Shown here piece by piece: positions 8,065-15,690 of a DNA stretch of 64,000 bases. The position numbers and the translations under genes are program-made. Under the pieces are notes generated by a model. The model was not told the DNA's origin and made no database searches. It saw nothing but the letters and a program-made list of their open reading frames with translations. The DNA is from Geodermatophilaceae bacterium URHB0062. GTDB taxonomy: Bacteria > Actinomycetota > Actinomycetes > Mycobacteriales > Geodermatophilaceae. Position 1 is the first letter of the stretch. Each line of letters opens with the position of its first letter. The stretch is taken from contig KK211086.1 in the NCBI GenBank assembly GCA_000620185.1, positions 219,301 to 283,300 on the forward strand, written 5' to 3'.

Positions 8065-8251
8065 TCACGTCGTGCCGAGCGGGGGTCCGGAGGACTCCCC
8101 GAGGGGCGACATGAGGGCTCGACGCAGGAGGGGACGGCACCTGGCCGCGGTTGGGCCGAGTGGGGCCCGGAGGGTCCCGCGAGGCACGACACGGGGGCTC
8201 GGCGCAGCAGGGGAACGGCTCCTGGCCGCGGTCGGAGCCCGGAGGGCGACA
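8065..8251. repeat. Two tandem copies of the roughly 100-base gene-end repeat (family A)
   Basis: Copy 1 covers about 8065-8154, copy 2 about 8155-8251. Shared blocks in order: GCCGAG, a CCGGAGG block, GCTCGRCGCAG, GGGGAACGG or GGGGACGG, CCTGGCCGCGGT, and (copy 2) CCCGGAGGGCGACAT. The right end stops at base 8251, directly against the stop codon of the minus-strand acyl-CoA dehydrogenase gene. Other copies are at 47011, 51163 and 63914. No gene is visible in the 310 bases 7942-8251. Confidence 0.85.
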
Positions 8252-10096
8252 TCAGAAGGAGCCCTCGTCGACCTCCATGAGGGCGTTGTCGGTGTTCTCG
8301 ACGATCAGCCGCTCCGAGGTGAGCCGCGGCAGCACCTGCGTGGCGAAGAAGCGGGTCGCCGCGAGCTTGCCCTCGTAGAAGAGTCGGTCCTTCTCCGACA
8401 CCGCACCCGACAGCGCGCCGAGGGCCACCTCGGACTGGCGGATCAGCAGCCACGCGGTGATCAGGTCGCCGGTGGCCAGCAGCAGCCGGGTGGTGTTCTG
8501 CGCGACCTTGTACAGCGCGGTCATGTCCTCCTGGGCGCCGGAGAGGTGGCCGAACATCGCGGTCAGCATCCCCTGCACGTCGGCCAGGGCCGTGGCCAGC
8601 AGCGCCCGCTCCTCCTTGAGCCGGCCGTTGCCCACCTCGGCATCGATGGTCGCCTGGATCTGGCCGGCCAGCCAGGTCAGCGCGACCCCGCCGTCCTTGA
8701 CGATCTTGCGGAAGAAGAAGTCCTGGCCCTGGATCGCCGTCGTGCCCTCGTAGAGGGTGTCGATCTTGGAGTCGCGGATGTACTGCTCGATCGGGTAGTC
8801 CTGCAGGTAGCCCGAGCCGCCGAGGGTCTGCAGCGACTCGGCGGTGAGCAGCTGGGTGGCCCGCTCGGAGCCGAAGCCCTTCACGATCGGGAGGAGCAGG
8901 TCGTTGACCCGCTCGGCGAGCGTGGCCTGCTCGCTCTCGCCCTCGCCGGCGGCCTGGGCGTCGATGACCTGGTCGCGGAAGCTCGCGGCGTACAGGCACA
9001 GCGCCCGCATGCCCTCGGCGTAGGACTTCTGCAGCATCAGCGAGCGGCGGACGTCGGGGTGGTGGGTGATGGTCACCCGCGGGGCGTCCTTCGACGTGGC
9101 GGTGAGGTCGGCCCCCTGGACGCGGGTCTTCGCGTAGTCCAGCGCGACCTGGTACCCAGCGGAGAGGGTGGCGATCGCCTTGGCGCCCACGAACATGCGG
9201 GCGTGCTCGATGACCTTGAACATCTGGGCGATGCCGTCGTGCACCTCGCCGACCAGCCAGCCCTGCGCCGGCACGTCGGTGGCGCCGAACGTCAGCTCGC
9301 AAGTCGTGGAGACCTTGAGCCCCATCTTCTTCTCGACGTTGGTCACGAAGGCGCCGTTGCGCTCGCCGAGCGCTCCGGTGGCGAGGTCGACGTGGAACTT
9401 GGGGACGACGAACAGCGACAACCCCTTCGTGCCCGGCTTCGCACCCTCGGGGCGGGCCAGCACGAGGTGGACGATGTTGTCGGAGAGGTCGTGCTCGGCC
9501 GACGTGATGAACCGCTTGACGCCGGTGATGTGCCACGAGCCGTCGGGCTGCTGCACGGCCGTGGTGGTGCCGGCGCCGACGTCGGAGCCGGCGTCGGGCT
9601 CGGTGAGCACCATCGTGGCGCCCCACTTGTGCTCGAGCATCAGCTCGGCCAGGCGCTTCTGGTCCGGCGTGCCCAGCTCGTGGAGGACGGCGGCGAACGC
9701 GGCCCACGACCCGTACATGAAGACGGCGGGGTTCGCGCCGAGCACCATCTCGAAGGCGCCCCAGGTCAGGGCGTGCGGCGCCCCGAAGCCGCCGAGCGCC
9801 TCGGGCAGGTCGAGCCGGTACCACTCGCCGTCCTCGATGGCGCGGACCGACTTCTTGAACGACTCGGGCAGCTGCACCGAATGGGTGGCCGGGTCGAACA
9901 CCGGCGGATTGCGGTCGGCGTCGACGAAGGAGGCGGCGATCGGCCCCTCGGAGAGCTTGCGGACCTCGGCCAGGACGCCGCGGGCGGTGTCGGCGTCCAT
10001 CTGCTCGAAGGGTCCCTTGCCGAACCGGTCCTTGGTGTCGAGGAACTCGAACAGGTTGAACTCGAGGTCCCGCAGGTTGGCGGTGTAGTGGTTCAC
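8252..10096 (-). CDS. fadE5: Acyl-CoA dehydrogenase, FadE5-like
   Basis: A 614-residue flavoprotein. The N-terminus [19 protein letters not shown] and the following [18 protein letters not shown] are typical of the mycobacterial FadE5 group, which is about 610 residues and oxidises acyl-CoA over a broad chain-length range. FAD/substrate segments are visible ([11 protein letters not shown] near residue 165, then [12 protein letters not shown]), and the YEGTT segment carries the catalytic Glu, followed by [10 protein letters not shown]. It passes electrons to ETF. The start is GTG at 10096 with GGGAG upstream. Two copies of a palindromic operator lie 50-85 bases upstream; a third copy precedes the EtfD-like gene at 29868. 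The stop abuts a family A repeat. Confidence 0.92.
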   Translation of the reverse strand: MNHYTANLRDLEFNLFEFLDTKDRFGKGPFEQMDADTARGVLAEVRKLSEGPIAASFVDADRNPPVFDPATHSVQLPESFKKSVRAIEDGEWYRLDLPEALGGFGAPHALTWGAFEMVLGANPAVFMYGSWAAFAAVLHELGTPDQKRLAELMLEHKWGATMVLTEPDAGSDVGAGTTTAVQQPDGSWHITGVKRFITSAEHDLSDNIVHLVLARPEGAKPGTKGLSLFVVPKFHVDLATGALGERNGAFVTNVEKKMGLKVSTTCELTFGATDVPAQGWLVGEVHDGIAQMFKVIEHARMFVGAKAIATLSAGYQVALDYAKTRVQGADLTATSKDAPRVTITHHPDVRRSLMLQKSYAEGMRALCLYAASFRDQVIDAQAAGEGESEQATLAERVNDLLLPIVKGFGSERATQLLTAESLQTLGGSGYLQDYPIEQYIRDSKIDTLYEGTTAIQGQDFFFRKIVKDGGVALTWLAGQIQATIDAEVGNGRLKEERALLATALADVQGMLTAMFGHLSGAQEDMTALYKVAQNTTRLLLATGDLITAWLLIRQSEVALGALSGAVSEKDRLFYEGKLAATRFFATQVLPRLTSERLIVENTDNALMEVDEGSF

Positions 10097-10144
10097 GCGT
10101 GGTGCTCCCTGCTCCGTGCCGGTGGTCGGCCGTTACCGGCGAGT

Positions 10145-10182
10145 GCTACTCGCTAGTAACCACGCTATTACCGACCAGTAGC
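10145..10182. promoter_or_regulatory. Double palindromic operator upstream of the FadE5-like gene
   Basis: Two 16-base sites: GCTACTCGCTAGTAAC (10145-10160) and, on the other strand, GCTACTGGTCGGTAAT (10182-10167). The cores TACTN4(A/G)GTA are centred exactly 22 bases apart, two helical turns, as expected for two regulator dimers on one face of DNA. They overlap the probable core promoter. The same motif occurs at 29939-29954. The form suits a TetR-family repressor; which one is not shown. Confidence 0.7.
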
Positions 10183-10246
10183 AAGGAACAAGTGGGATGC
10201 GCGCGACACGCCCACACCGAGGGATGCAGATCGGTGAGCAGGTGAT

Positions 10247-10696
10247 TCAGCGGTTGCGGCGCCTCGCGCGCATGACCGTCCCCGCCAGGGCGACCAGCAG
10301 CCCACCCAGCCCGGCCGCGATGAGCAGGGCCAGCACCAGGGGCGCCTGAACGTCGGTGAACACCAGGCTGATGTCGACGGTCTGGGTGTTGAACACGACG
10401 AAGAGGACCAGGACCACCGTCACGAACAGGAGCAGTGCCAGGGCCAGCGTGCGGCCGATGGCGCGACCGGCGCTCCGCGGCCGCATGGCGGTGCCGGCAC
10501 CCGGCGCGGGAGCGGTCGGACCTCCTGCTGCGAGCGGCCCGTTCGACCCGGCGGGTTCGTGGGACAGGCCACTCGGCGAGGTGCTGAGGGGGTCGGTCCT
10601 GTGGGGGTCGGTCCTGTGGGGGTCGGTCCTGTAGGGGTCGGTGCTGAGGGGGTCCCTGCCGGGGGCCCCGGCCGGACGCGGTTCGGGTGCGGTCAC
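10247..10696 (-). CDS. LapA-domain membrane protein with a repetitive N-terminus
   Basis: A 149-residue protein. Residues 1-75 are hydrophilic and Pro-rich, with five pentapeptide-like units of the type STDPYRTDPHRTDP, encoded by 15-base direct repeats. Two membrane helices follow (about 84-104 and 117-140) separated by VFNTQTVDISLVFTDVQAP, which is the signature of LapA/DUF1049 proteins, and an Arg-rich tail (RARRRNR). The family's role is poorly defined; in enterobacteria it is linked to lipopolysaccharide assembly, which does not apply to an actinobacterium. Start GTG at 10696; the ribosome site is weak. Confidence 0.8.
   Translation of the reverse strand: MTAPEPRPAGAPGRDPLSTDPYRTDPHRTDPHRTDPLSTSPSGLSHEPAGSNGPLAAGGPTAPAPGAGTAMRPRSAGRAIGRTLALALLLFVTVVLVLFVVFNTQTVDISLVFTDVQAPLVLALLIAAGLGGLLVALAGTVMRARRRNR
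10581..10652. repeat. 15-base in-frame tandem repeat in the LapA-like gene
   Basis: About five units of the type GGGGGTCGGTCCTGT. The repeat length is a multiple of three, so copy-number change would lengthen or shorten the Asp-Pro-rich linker without a frameshift. Confidence 0.8.
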
Positions 10697-10744
10697 GCCC
10701 CTGAGTGTGGCGCGCTCCCGCCGTCGGCGGGGGTCACCGGTGCG

Positions 10745-10915
10745 TCACTGCGCGTCGGGCTCGGTCTCCGCCGGCGGATAGCTCGGGCCTGCGACACCGC
10801 TCCCCGGACCCGGCTCCCCGTCCTGCGACTCGGAATCGCCGGGCGGGGCCGTCTCGCTGCCCAGCGGATTCGCGTCGCGCTCCGCTTCGGCGTCGTCCGG
10901 GTCCGGCATCGTCAT
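10745..10915 (-). CDS. Small acidic disordered protein, 56 residues
   Basis: Starts MTMPDPDDAEAERDANPLGS and ends YPPAETEPDAQ. Low complexity, acidic, Pro/Gly/Glu-rich, no hydrophobic segment. A second ATG two codons later (10909) has GGGG seven bases upstream and may be the true start. It lies alone between a LapA-like gene and a conserved hypothetical. It belongs to the same compositional class as the acidic proteins at 7526, 7690 and 15376. Function unknown. Confidence 0.5.
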   Translation of the reverse strand: MTMPDPDDAEAERDANPLGSETAPPGDSESQDGEPGPGSGVAGPSYPPAETEPDAQ

Positions 10916-11033
10916 GCCCCGAGTCTGCGGCGCGTCCGGCTCTCCGGCGACCGGGGCGCACTTTCCCCGAACGTGCGGCCTGGCGCTCGATTCGGGCTGC
11001 ACCTTCCCCGAAGTTGCGCGGCGATCTCGGCCC

Positions 11034-11459
11034 TCAGTCGGCCAGGTCGGGCCCGGCCTCGTGGGCGGGGTGGCCCTTCGTCCGCTCGCGCTGCTTCATC
11101 CGCGCCTCGTACACGTGCCGGTCCCCGCCGGAGTACTCGTCGCGGGCTCGAGCGTCGAAGTCGCGGAACGTCGTCCAGTAGTTGGCGTCGTAGTCCTCGA
11201 CGATCTGGAACGTCCACCGGTCGGCGACGACGTTGCGGCCGACCAGTTCCCGGTCGAGGTCGTCGGCGAGCGCGGTGGCCCCGGCTTCTCGCAGGAGGTC
11301 GACGGCGTCCTGGAGCTCCTTGTCCGCCTTGCCGGTGAGCTGGTGGAAGCCGTAGAGCAGCCCGCGGGCCGCCTCCACGGTCTCGAGGGCCTCGGAGAGC
11401 TTGCCGAGCCCCTCCACGAGCGTGTCGTCGAGGTCTGGTCGGGTCCGGTCGTTCGCCAC
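11034..11459 (-). CDS. Conserved actinobacterial protein of unknown function
   Basis: A 141-residue soluble, helical protein. The N-terminal half (VEGLGKLSEALETVEAARG, LLYGFHQLTGKADKEL) is predicted helical; a conserved block GRNVVADRWTFQIVEDYD and a C-terminal HVYEARMKQRERTKGHP segment follow. I recognise this as a protein conserved across actinobacteria but not its function. The dense Glu/Arg C-terminus and the lack of membrane segments suggest a cytosolic protein. Start GTG at 11459, with a 23-base gap after the upstream TetR gene, so the two may be co-transcribed. Confidence 0.7.
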   Translation of the reverse strand: MANDRTRPDLDDTLVEGLGKLSEALETVEAARGLLYGFHQLTGKADKELQDAVDLLREAGATALADDLDRELVGRNVVADRWTFQIVEDYDANYWTTFRDFDARARDEYSGGDRHVYEARMKQRERTKGHPAHEAGPDLAD

Positions 11460-11482
11460 CGGCCCATCCTGCGGGCTGACGG

Positions 11483-12136
11483 TCAGACGCGCGTCTCGGC
11501 GATGGAGATCAGCCGCTCGGCCAGCTGCCGGCCGTGCGCGGCCGGGCCGTCGGGACCCAGGAGGCCGCCGGAGAGGTACATGCCGTCGATGATCAGGTGG
11601 ATCTGTGCGGCGAGGTCGTCGCCACCGCCCGGCACGATCTGCTCGGAGAGCCGCTCCAGGCGGCTGTAGAGCTCGAACTTGTAGTCGGCGGCCGCGCTGC
11701 GGGCCGGGTGCTGCGGGTCGTCGTACTCGCTGCTGACGTTGTTGAACGGGCAGCCGCGGAAGCCGGTGCGGGTGACGTCCCGCTCGACGGCGTCGACGAC
11801 GGACAGCAGCGCGGCCCGGGGGTCACCCTGCAGCCGGACGAGCTCGGCGTCGATGAAGGCCAGCACGGTGGCGGCCTTGCGCGAGAGGTAGGCGCCGACC
11901 AGGTCGTCCTTGCTCTTGAAGAGCCGGTAGACGGTCATCTTGCCGAGGCCGGTCTCGCGGACCAGCTCGTCCATCCCGACGCTGCGCGAGCTGCGGCTGG
12001 CGAAGAGCCGTTCGGCGGTGTCCAGGACGATCGCCTGGCGCTCGGCGCGGCTGCGGCGAACCGGAGCCCCGGCGTCCGCGGCAGCGTGGGCGTCCGCGGC
12101 GAGGGCGTCGTCGGCGAGAGACAGAGCGGTGGTCAC
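11483..12136 (-). CDS. TetR/AcrR-family transcriptional regulator
   Basis: A 217-residue protein. After about 28 Ala-rich residues comes the DNA-binding domain (RQAIVLDTAERLFASRSSRS, then MDELVRETGLGKMTVYRLFK, the helix-turn-helix). The ligand domain contains FRGCPFNNVSSEYDDPQHPA, a segment seen in many actinobacterial TetR regulators that carry one conserved Cys. The target and ligand are unknown. It is the only TetR gene in the window, so it is one candidate for the GCTACT-N4-RGTAAC operators, but I see no such site at its own promoter. Start GTG at 12136; start choice uncertain. Confidence 0.85.
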   Translation of the reverse strand: MTTALSLADDALAADAHAAADAGAPVRRSRAERQAIVLDTAERLFASRSSRSVGMDELVRETGLGKMTVYRLFKSKDDLVGAYLSRKAATVLAFIDAELVRLQGDPRAALLSVVDAVERDVTRTGFRGCPFNNVSSEYDDPQHPARSAAADYKFELYSRLERLSEQIVPGGGDDLAAQIHLIIDGMYLSGGLLGPDGPAAHGRQLAERLISIAETRV

Positions 12137-12347
12137 GGGAGCGATGGTGCACCTTGCCGTGACGGAGCGGTTCGCGGCACGCCGAGTGCGATGTTGCTCT
12201 GGGTGACGAGAGGCGCCCGGGCTACCCGGGACTCCGGGGGTAGCTGGTACCGATGTGACGACGGAGCGTGACCGGAGGCCGTGGTGAGGCTCTGGAACGG
12301 CCCTCCTGCAGGGTCCCGCCGCGAGCTTGCGAGCGGTGGGGGGCAGT

Positions 12348-12405
12348 GGAAGGACCCCGTCCTCCTCACGCCTCGCAGGCTCGGCGTGAGCCTCGGGACG
12401 GGGCC
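12348..12405. repeat. Gene-end repeat, family B, copy 1
   Basis: The run AAGGACCCCGTCCTCCTCAC, then CCTCGCAGGCTCGG, then GGGACGGGGCC. It closely matches copies at 43781-43840 (same strand) and 38577-38635 (opposite strand). It ends one base before the stop codon of the minus-strand 45-residue gene. The rest of 12137-12347 holds a related imperfect hairpin (GCCGCGAGCTTGCGAGCGG) and no gene. Confidence 0.75.
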
Positions 12406-12406
12406 G

Positions 12407-12544
12407 TCAGTTCCGGCGGATGCGGCGGGGGTTGGCCAGCAGCCGCGCGACGCTCGCGGCCCCGGTCTCCTGGCTGCGGGACTCCTCCGCTTCGTGGGTC
12501 GAGGAGTCGGTGGTTACTCGTGCGTCGCGCTGCGTGTCCTCCAT
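12407..12544 (-). CDS. Small charged protein, 45 residues
   Basis: Begins MEDTQRDARVTTDSSTHEAE and ends ARLLANPRRIRRN. The N-terminal half is acidic and polar, the C-terminal helix basic. A GGGGGGA run lies about ten bases before the ATG. The case for it is the G+C-rich codon third positions and a family B repeat at its 3' end. It has no recognised homologue, and may not be a gene. Confidence 0.4.
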   Translation of the reverse strand: MEDTQRDARVTTDSSTHEAEESRSQETGAASVARLLANPRRIRRN

Positions 12545-12636
12545 GCGTCCAGCGTCCCCCCGCGCACCGCCCGGAAACAGACCCGAAGCGGTGATCTCCT
12601 GCACAGCGGGTGAGAGGTCGATCACGTCCGTGCAGG

Positions 12637-13521
12637 TCAGTGGGGGTGATGGCGGTCCGCGGGCACCGCCGCCGTGGCCACCCGGCCGCGTCGACCGGAG
12701 ACCCCGAGCACCACCAGCCACGCGAGCACGGCCAGGGTGACGATGAAGAAGCTGGGCGGCAGGTTGACCATCGTCGACAGCACCAGGCCGCCCCACACGG
12801 AGGCCAGCGCCAGTCCGACCGCGATCGCCGCCACCCGCACGGGACGGGCGGTCAGCCGCAGCGCCGTGGCCGCCGGGGTCACGACCAGGGCGAAGAGCAG
12901 CAGCGTGCCCACCACCTGCACGGCCATGGTGATGGTGAGCGCCAGCAGCACCACGAACGCGACACCCAGCGCCCGCACCGGCACGCCGCGGGCCTCGGCG
13001 ACGGCGGGGTCCACCGACGCGAACATCAGCGGCCGGGCGAGGACGGCGAGGGCCAGCACGACGGCGGCCGTGAAGGCGCCGAAGACCACGAGCTGGTCGT
13101 CGGACACCGCCAGCAGGTTGCCGAACAGCACTGACGTCGTCGTGCTGGCGTTGGCGCTCGCGAGCGAGGCGAAGAGAACGCCGAGCGCGGTGGCCAGCGC
13201 CAGGATCGTGCCCGTCGCCATCTCGCGGTCGGCCACCCGTCGGCCGAACACCCCGATCAACAGGCCGCCGCCCACGCAGAAGACGGCGAGGCCGAGCGTG
13301 ACCGGGACGCCGACGAGGATCGCCCCGGTCGCGCCCGGGAAGCCGATGTGGGCCAGGGCGTGCGCGGCGAAGGCGTTCTGCCGCGTGATGACGAAGTAGC
13401 CCAGCAGCCCGGCCGCGACGGCGACCAGCGAGCCGCCCACCAGCGCGTTGCGCAGGAAGGGGCTCTGCAGGACCTGCAGCCAGTTCGACTGGAACTCGAC
13501 CCCGGCGAGCGCGGCGATCAC
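12637..13521 (-). CDS. znuB: Zinc ABC transporter permease
   Basis: A 294-residue integral membrane protein of the ABC-3 family with about eight or nine helices. Typical segments include PFLRNALVGGSLVAVAAGLL, AFAAHALAHIGFPGATGA and VGTLLLFALVVTPAATA. The last residues, ADRHHPH, are His-rich. It forms the channel for Zn (or Mn) import with the ATPase and lipoprotein encoded just upstream. Start GTG at 13521 overlaps the ATPase stop (GTGA), so the two are translationally coupled. The Zur box in front of znuA argues for zinc. Confidence 0.92.
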   Translation of the reverse strand: MIAALAGVEFQSNWLQVLQSPFLRNALVGGSLVAVAAGLLGYFVITRQNAFAAHALAHIGFPGATGAILVGVPVTLGLAVFCVGGGLLIGVFGRRVADREMATGTILALATALGVLFASLASANASTTTSVLFGNLLAVSDDQLVVFGAFTAAVVLALAVLARPLMFASVDPAVAEARGVPVRALGVAFVVLLALTITMAVQVVGTLLLFALVVTPAATALRLTARPVRVAAIAVGLALASVWGGLVLSTMVNLPPSFFIVTLAVLAWLVVLGVSGRRGRVATAAVPADRHHPH

Positions 13522-14342
13522 GCGCCGGCCTCGCGTGCGTTCTCCTGTTGGTGCACTGGATCCCGCCAGGCGGCCCGCGTGAACAGGTCGCCCTGCGCGG
13601 TCCGGACCACGCCGACCGGGGTGCCGTAGAGGTGGGTGAGCAGTTCCTCCTGCACGACCTCGCCGATCTCGTCGTGGTGCGGATGGCCGTCGAGCAGGTA
13701 CACGGCGTCGCTGAGCACCGGCAGCAGCGGGTTCAGGTCGTGCGCGACCACCATGATCGTGACGTCGCGGTCGCGGTGCAGGTCGCCGAGCAGGCGGACG
13801 ATCTCCTGCTGGTTGCGCAGGTCGAGGTTGGCCAGCGGCTCGTCGAGCAGGAGCAGTTCGGCGTCGTCGACGATCGCCTGCGCGATGGCCACCCGCTGCT
13901 GCTGGCCGCCGGACAGCTCCGACATCCGGCGCTCGGCGAAATCAAGGGCCCCGACCCGGCGCAGGGCATCGTCCACCTGCGCGCGCTCCGCCGCCGACGT
14001 CGGGCGCAGGCCGAATCGGCCGCCGGTGAGCCCGAGGGTGACCAGGTCCCGGCACCGGATCGCCTCGCCCAGAGCGGCGGTGTAGTTCTGCGGCACGTAC
14101 CCGATCCGGCGATTACCACGTCGCGGCGGGGCGCCGAGCACCTCGATGCGTCCGGACGACGGCGCGAGCAGGCCCAGCGCCAGCTGGAACAGCGTCGTCT
14201 TGCCGGCGCCGTTGGGCCCGATGACGCCGACCACCGCGCCGGGACGGACGGTGAAGGTCCCGTGTGACCAGACGGTCCGCCCGCCCCGCGCCACGCTGAC
14301 CCCCTCGAGGACCAGCGCCGGGGGTCGCCCGCCGGTCGTCAC
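13518..14342 (-). CDS. znuC: Zinc ABC transporter ATP-binding protein
   Basis: A 274-residue ATPase. Walker A is GPNGAGKTT, the signature is LSGGQQQRVAIAQA, Walker B is LLLLDEPLANLD, and the switch His is in VVAHDL, so all catalytic elements are intact. It powers zinc uptake through the ZnuB-like permease. The start is GTG at 14342 and overlaps the znuA stop by four bases; its own stop overlaps the permease start in the same way, making one tightly coupled three-gene unit. The C-terminus (DPVHQQENAREAGA) is a short extension of no known role. Confidence 0.93.
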   Translation of the reverse strand: MTTGGRPPALVLEGVSVARGGRTVWSHGTFTVRPGAVVGVIGPNGAGKTTLFQLALGLLAPSSGRIEVLGAPPRRGNRRIGYVPQNYTAALGEAIRCRDLVTLGLTGGRFGLRPTSAAERAQVDDALRRVGALDFAERRMSELSGGQQQRVAIAQAIVDDAELLLLDEPLANLDLRNQQEIVRLLGDLHRDRDVTIMVVAHDLNPLLPVLSDAVYLLDGHPHHDEIGEVVQEELLTHLYGTPVGVVRTAQGDLFTRAAWRDPVHQQENAREAGA

Positions 14343-15274
14343 GGGGTGCCGCTGAGCGCGTCGCTGAGCGCCTGCACCTGGCCGTACTGCCACGCGACGA
14401 ACGAACCGCCGACGTCGGTCGGTGATTCCGTCACCTCGACCACCGGCACGCCGGCCTTCTCGGCGGCGGCCCGCAGCCGCTCGGGCACGCTGCCGCTGGT
14501 CTGGGTGTTGTAGATGAGCACGTCGGCCGCGCCGTCGGCCAGCGCCGCCTCGAAGGCGGCCAGGTCGCCCGGTGCCGGATCGCTCTCGTTGCTCGCCGAC
14601 CGGCGGTAACCGGGAGGGGTGACGTCGGTCAGCCCCACCGCCTCGGCCATGCGGTCGTAGACGCCCTCGGTCGCGGCGAACGTCCGACCGGCGGCGACCT
14701 TTCGCAGGGCGTCCACGGCGGCCACGTAGCGCGCGATGTCCTTGTCCCACACGGCCCGGCGCCCGGCGAAGTAGCCACCGCCGTCCCCGGCGACGTCGAC
14801 GAGCGCCGCGGTGACGGCCGAGGCCACCTGCGGGACGATCGCCGGGTCGGCCCACAGGTGCGGGTCGGCGCCCTCGGCGGGAACGCCGGCCACCTCGGCG
14901 GCGTCGACCACGGCCGGTCGCGACGTCAGCGTCGCGAGCGCGTCGGACGCCCACACGTCGTAGTGGGCGCCGTTGACGACGACCAGGTCCGCCTGCGAGA
15001 TCGCGGCGAGGTCCGCGGTCCCCGCCTCGAAGTCGTGCGGGTCGATCGCGCCGGAGGAGACGATCGTGGTGACCTTCGCGCAGTCGCCGCCCAGGACGCG
15101 GACCAGGTCGGTCCACTGGCTCAGCGACACGACGACGTCGACGACGTCGGTGGGGCACGCCTTCGGGTCCCCGTGGGAGACGGCCGGACCGTCGCCGCCG
15201 GCTGCCGAGCAGGCGGAGACCCCGAGCACCAGACCGGCCAGGAGGGCCACGCTGTGCGTGCGGACGCGGGGCAC
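14339..15274 (-). CDS. znuA: Zinc-binding lipoprotein of an ABC transporter
   Basis: A 311-residue extracellular lipoprotein. Signal peptide residues 1-22 end in the lipobox GVSAC. The body is a cluster A-I metal receptor: SLSQWTDLVRVLGGD, IDPHDFE with a metal-site His, NGAHYDVW, DPHLWADP with a second His, and YNTQTSG. The His-rich loop of many ZnuA proteins is absent. GTG at 15274 follows a GGAGGAG ribosome site. The first gene of the znuACB unit, it is preceded by a perfect Zur-type palindrome at 15294-15308 and is therefore likely induced by zinc starvation. Confidence 0.92.
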   Translation of the reverse strand: MPRVRTHSVALLAGLVLGVSACSAAGGDGPAVSHGDPKACPTDVVDVVVSLSQWTDLVRVLGGDCAKVTTIVSSGAIDPHDFEAGTADLAAISQADLVVVNGAHYDVWASDALATLTSRPAVVDAAEVAGVPAEGADPHLWADPAIVPQVASAVTAALVDVAGDGGGYFAGRRAVWDKDIARYVAAVDALRKVAAGRTFAATEGVYDRMAEAVGLTDVTPPGYRRSASNESDPAPGDLAAFEAALADGAADVLIYNTQTSGSVPERLRAAAEKAGVPVVEVTESPTDVGGSFVAWQYGQVQALSDALSGTP

Positions 15275-15293
15275 GATGACTCTCCTCCGTTAC

Positions 15294-15308
15294 TGACAAT
15301 GATTATCA
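15294..15308. promoter_or_regulatory. Zur box upstream of znuA
   Basis: TGACAATGATTATCA, a 15-base palindrome of the TGANAATNATTNTCA type that actinobacterial Zur proteins bind. It overlaps GATAAT, a good -10 box on the minus strand, 20 bases before the start codon, so bound Zur would block transcription when zinc is sufficient. Confidence 0.85.
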
Positions 15309-15375
15309 CCATCAGTATGGCGGACGAGAGTGCTCCGGGTTCCGGCGGTGCTCGCGCGGAGACGACGATGCCCCG

Positions 15376-15537
15376 TCAGGCGTCCGGGGCGTCGGCCCCC
15401 GTCCCGGCGTCGTCCCTGACGTCCTCGCCCTCGGCCGGCTCCTCCGAGTGCGGGGTGCGGCCGTCGGTCGCCTCGTCGCCGGGCGGGTCGCCCTCGGCGC
15501 GCTCGCTCGTGTGCGGGGTGCGTCCTGACTCGGTCAT
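15376..15537 (-). CDS. Small acidic protein with internal repeat, 53 residues
   Basis: Begins MTESGRTPHTSERAEGDPPG. The unit GRTPHtSE-AEG occurs twice (near residues 5 and 27), so the protein seems to have grown by duplication. Asp/Glu-rich, no hydrophobic core. The start is supported by a GAGGAGG site eight bases upstream. It sits alone between the Zur-regulated promoter and the methyltransferase. Function unknown; it shares composition with the acidic mini-proteins at 7526, 7690 and 10745. Confidence 0.6.
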   Translation of the reverse strand: MTESGRTPHTSERAEGDPPGDEATDGRTPHSEEPAEGEDVRDDAGTGADAPDA

Positions 15538-15690
15538 CGCGCGTCCTCCTCGGTCCGACGGTGTCGGTGCGCCTGTGCCCGGCCGCCCGCCGCCGCAATC
15601 CCGCTCCGGCACGGAGGTGCGGCGGACGACGGACAGCGGCGATCATTGCCCGGTGACCGTCCTCAGGCCCCGACGGGCGGCCGGGGCGCC

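Noticed and set aside
8065..8251. CRISPR-like array made from the tandem repeat
   Set aside because: Only two diverged 90-100 base units with no short conserved repeat and unique spacer pattern, and no cas genes.
7403..10156. A 917-codon open frame on the plus strand opposite the SDR and acyl-CoA dehydrogenase genes
   Set aside because: It is the antisense shadow of well-conserved minus-strand genes. In DNA this rich in G+C, stop codons are rare in the wrong frames, and the translation is Arg/Gly/His-rich without any domain.
11483..12136. The TetR gene as proven regulator of the GCTACT-N4-RGTAAC operators
   Set aside because: It is nearby, but no copy of the motif is at its own promoter and other TetR genes must exist in the genome. 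Kept as a candidate only.
12637..15274. Manganese instead of zinc as substrate of the ABC transporter
   Set aside because: Sequence of the receptor does not exclude it, but the Zur-type palindrome at the promoter makes zinc the better call.
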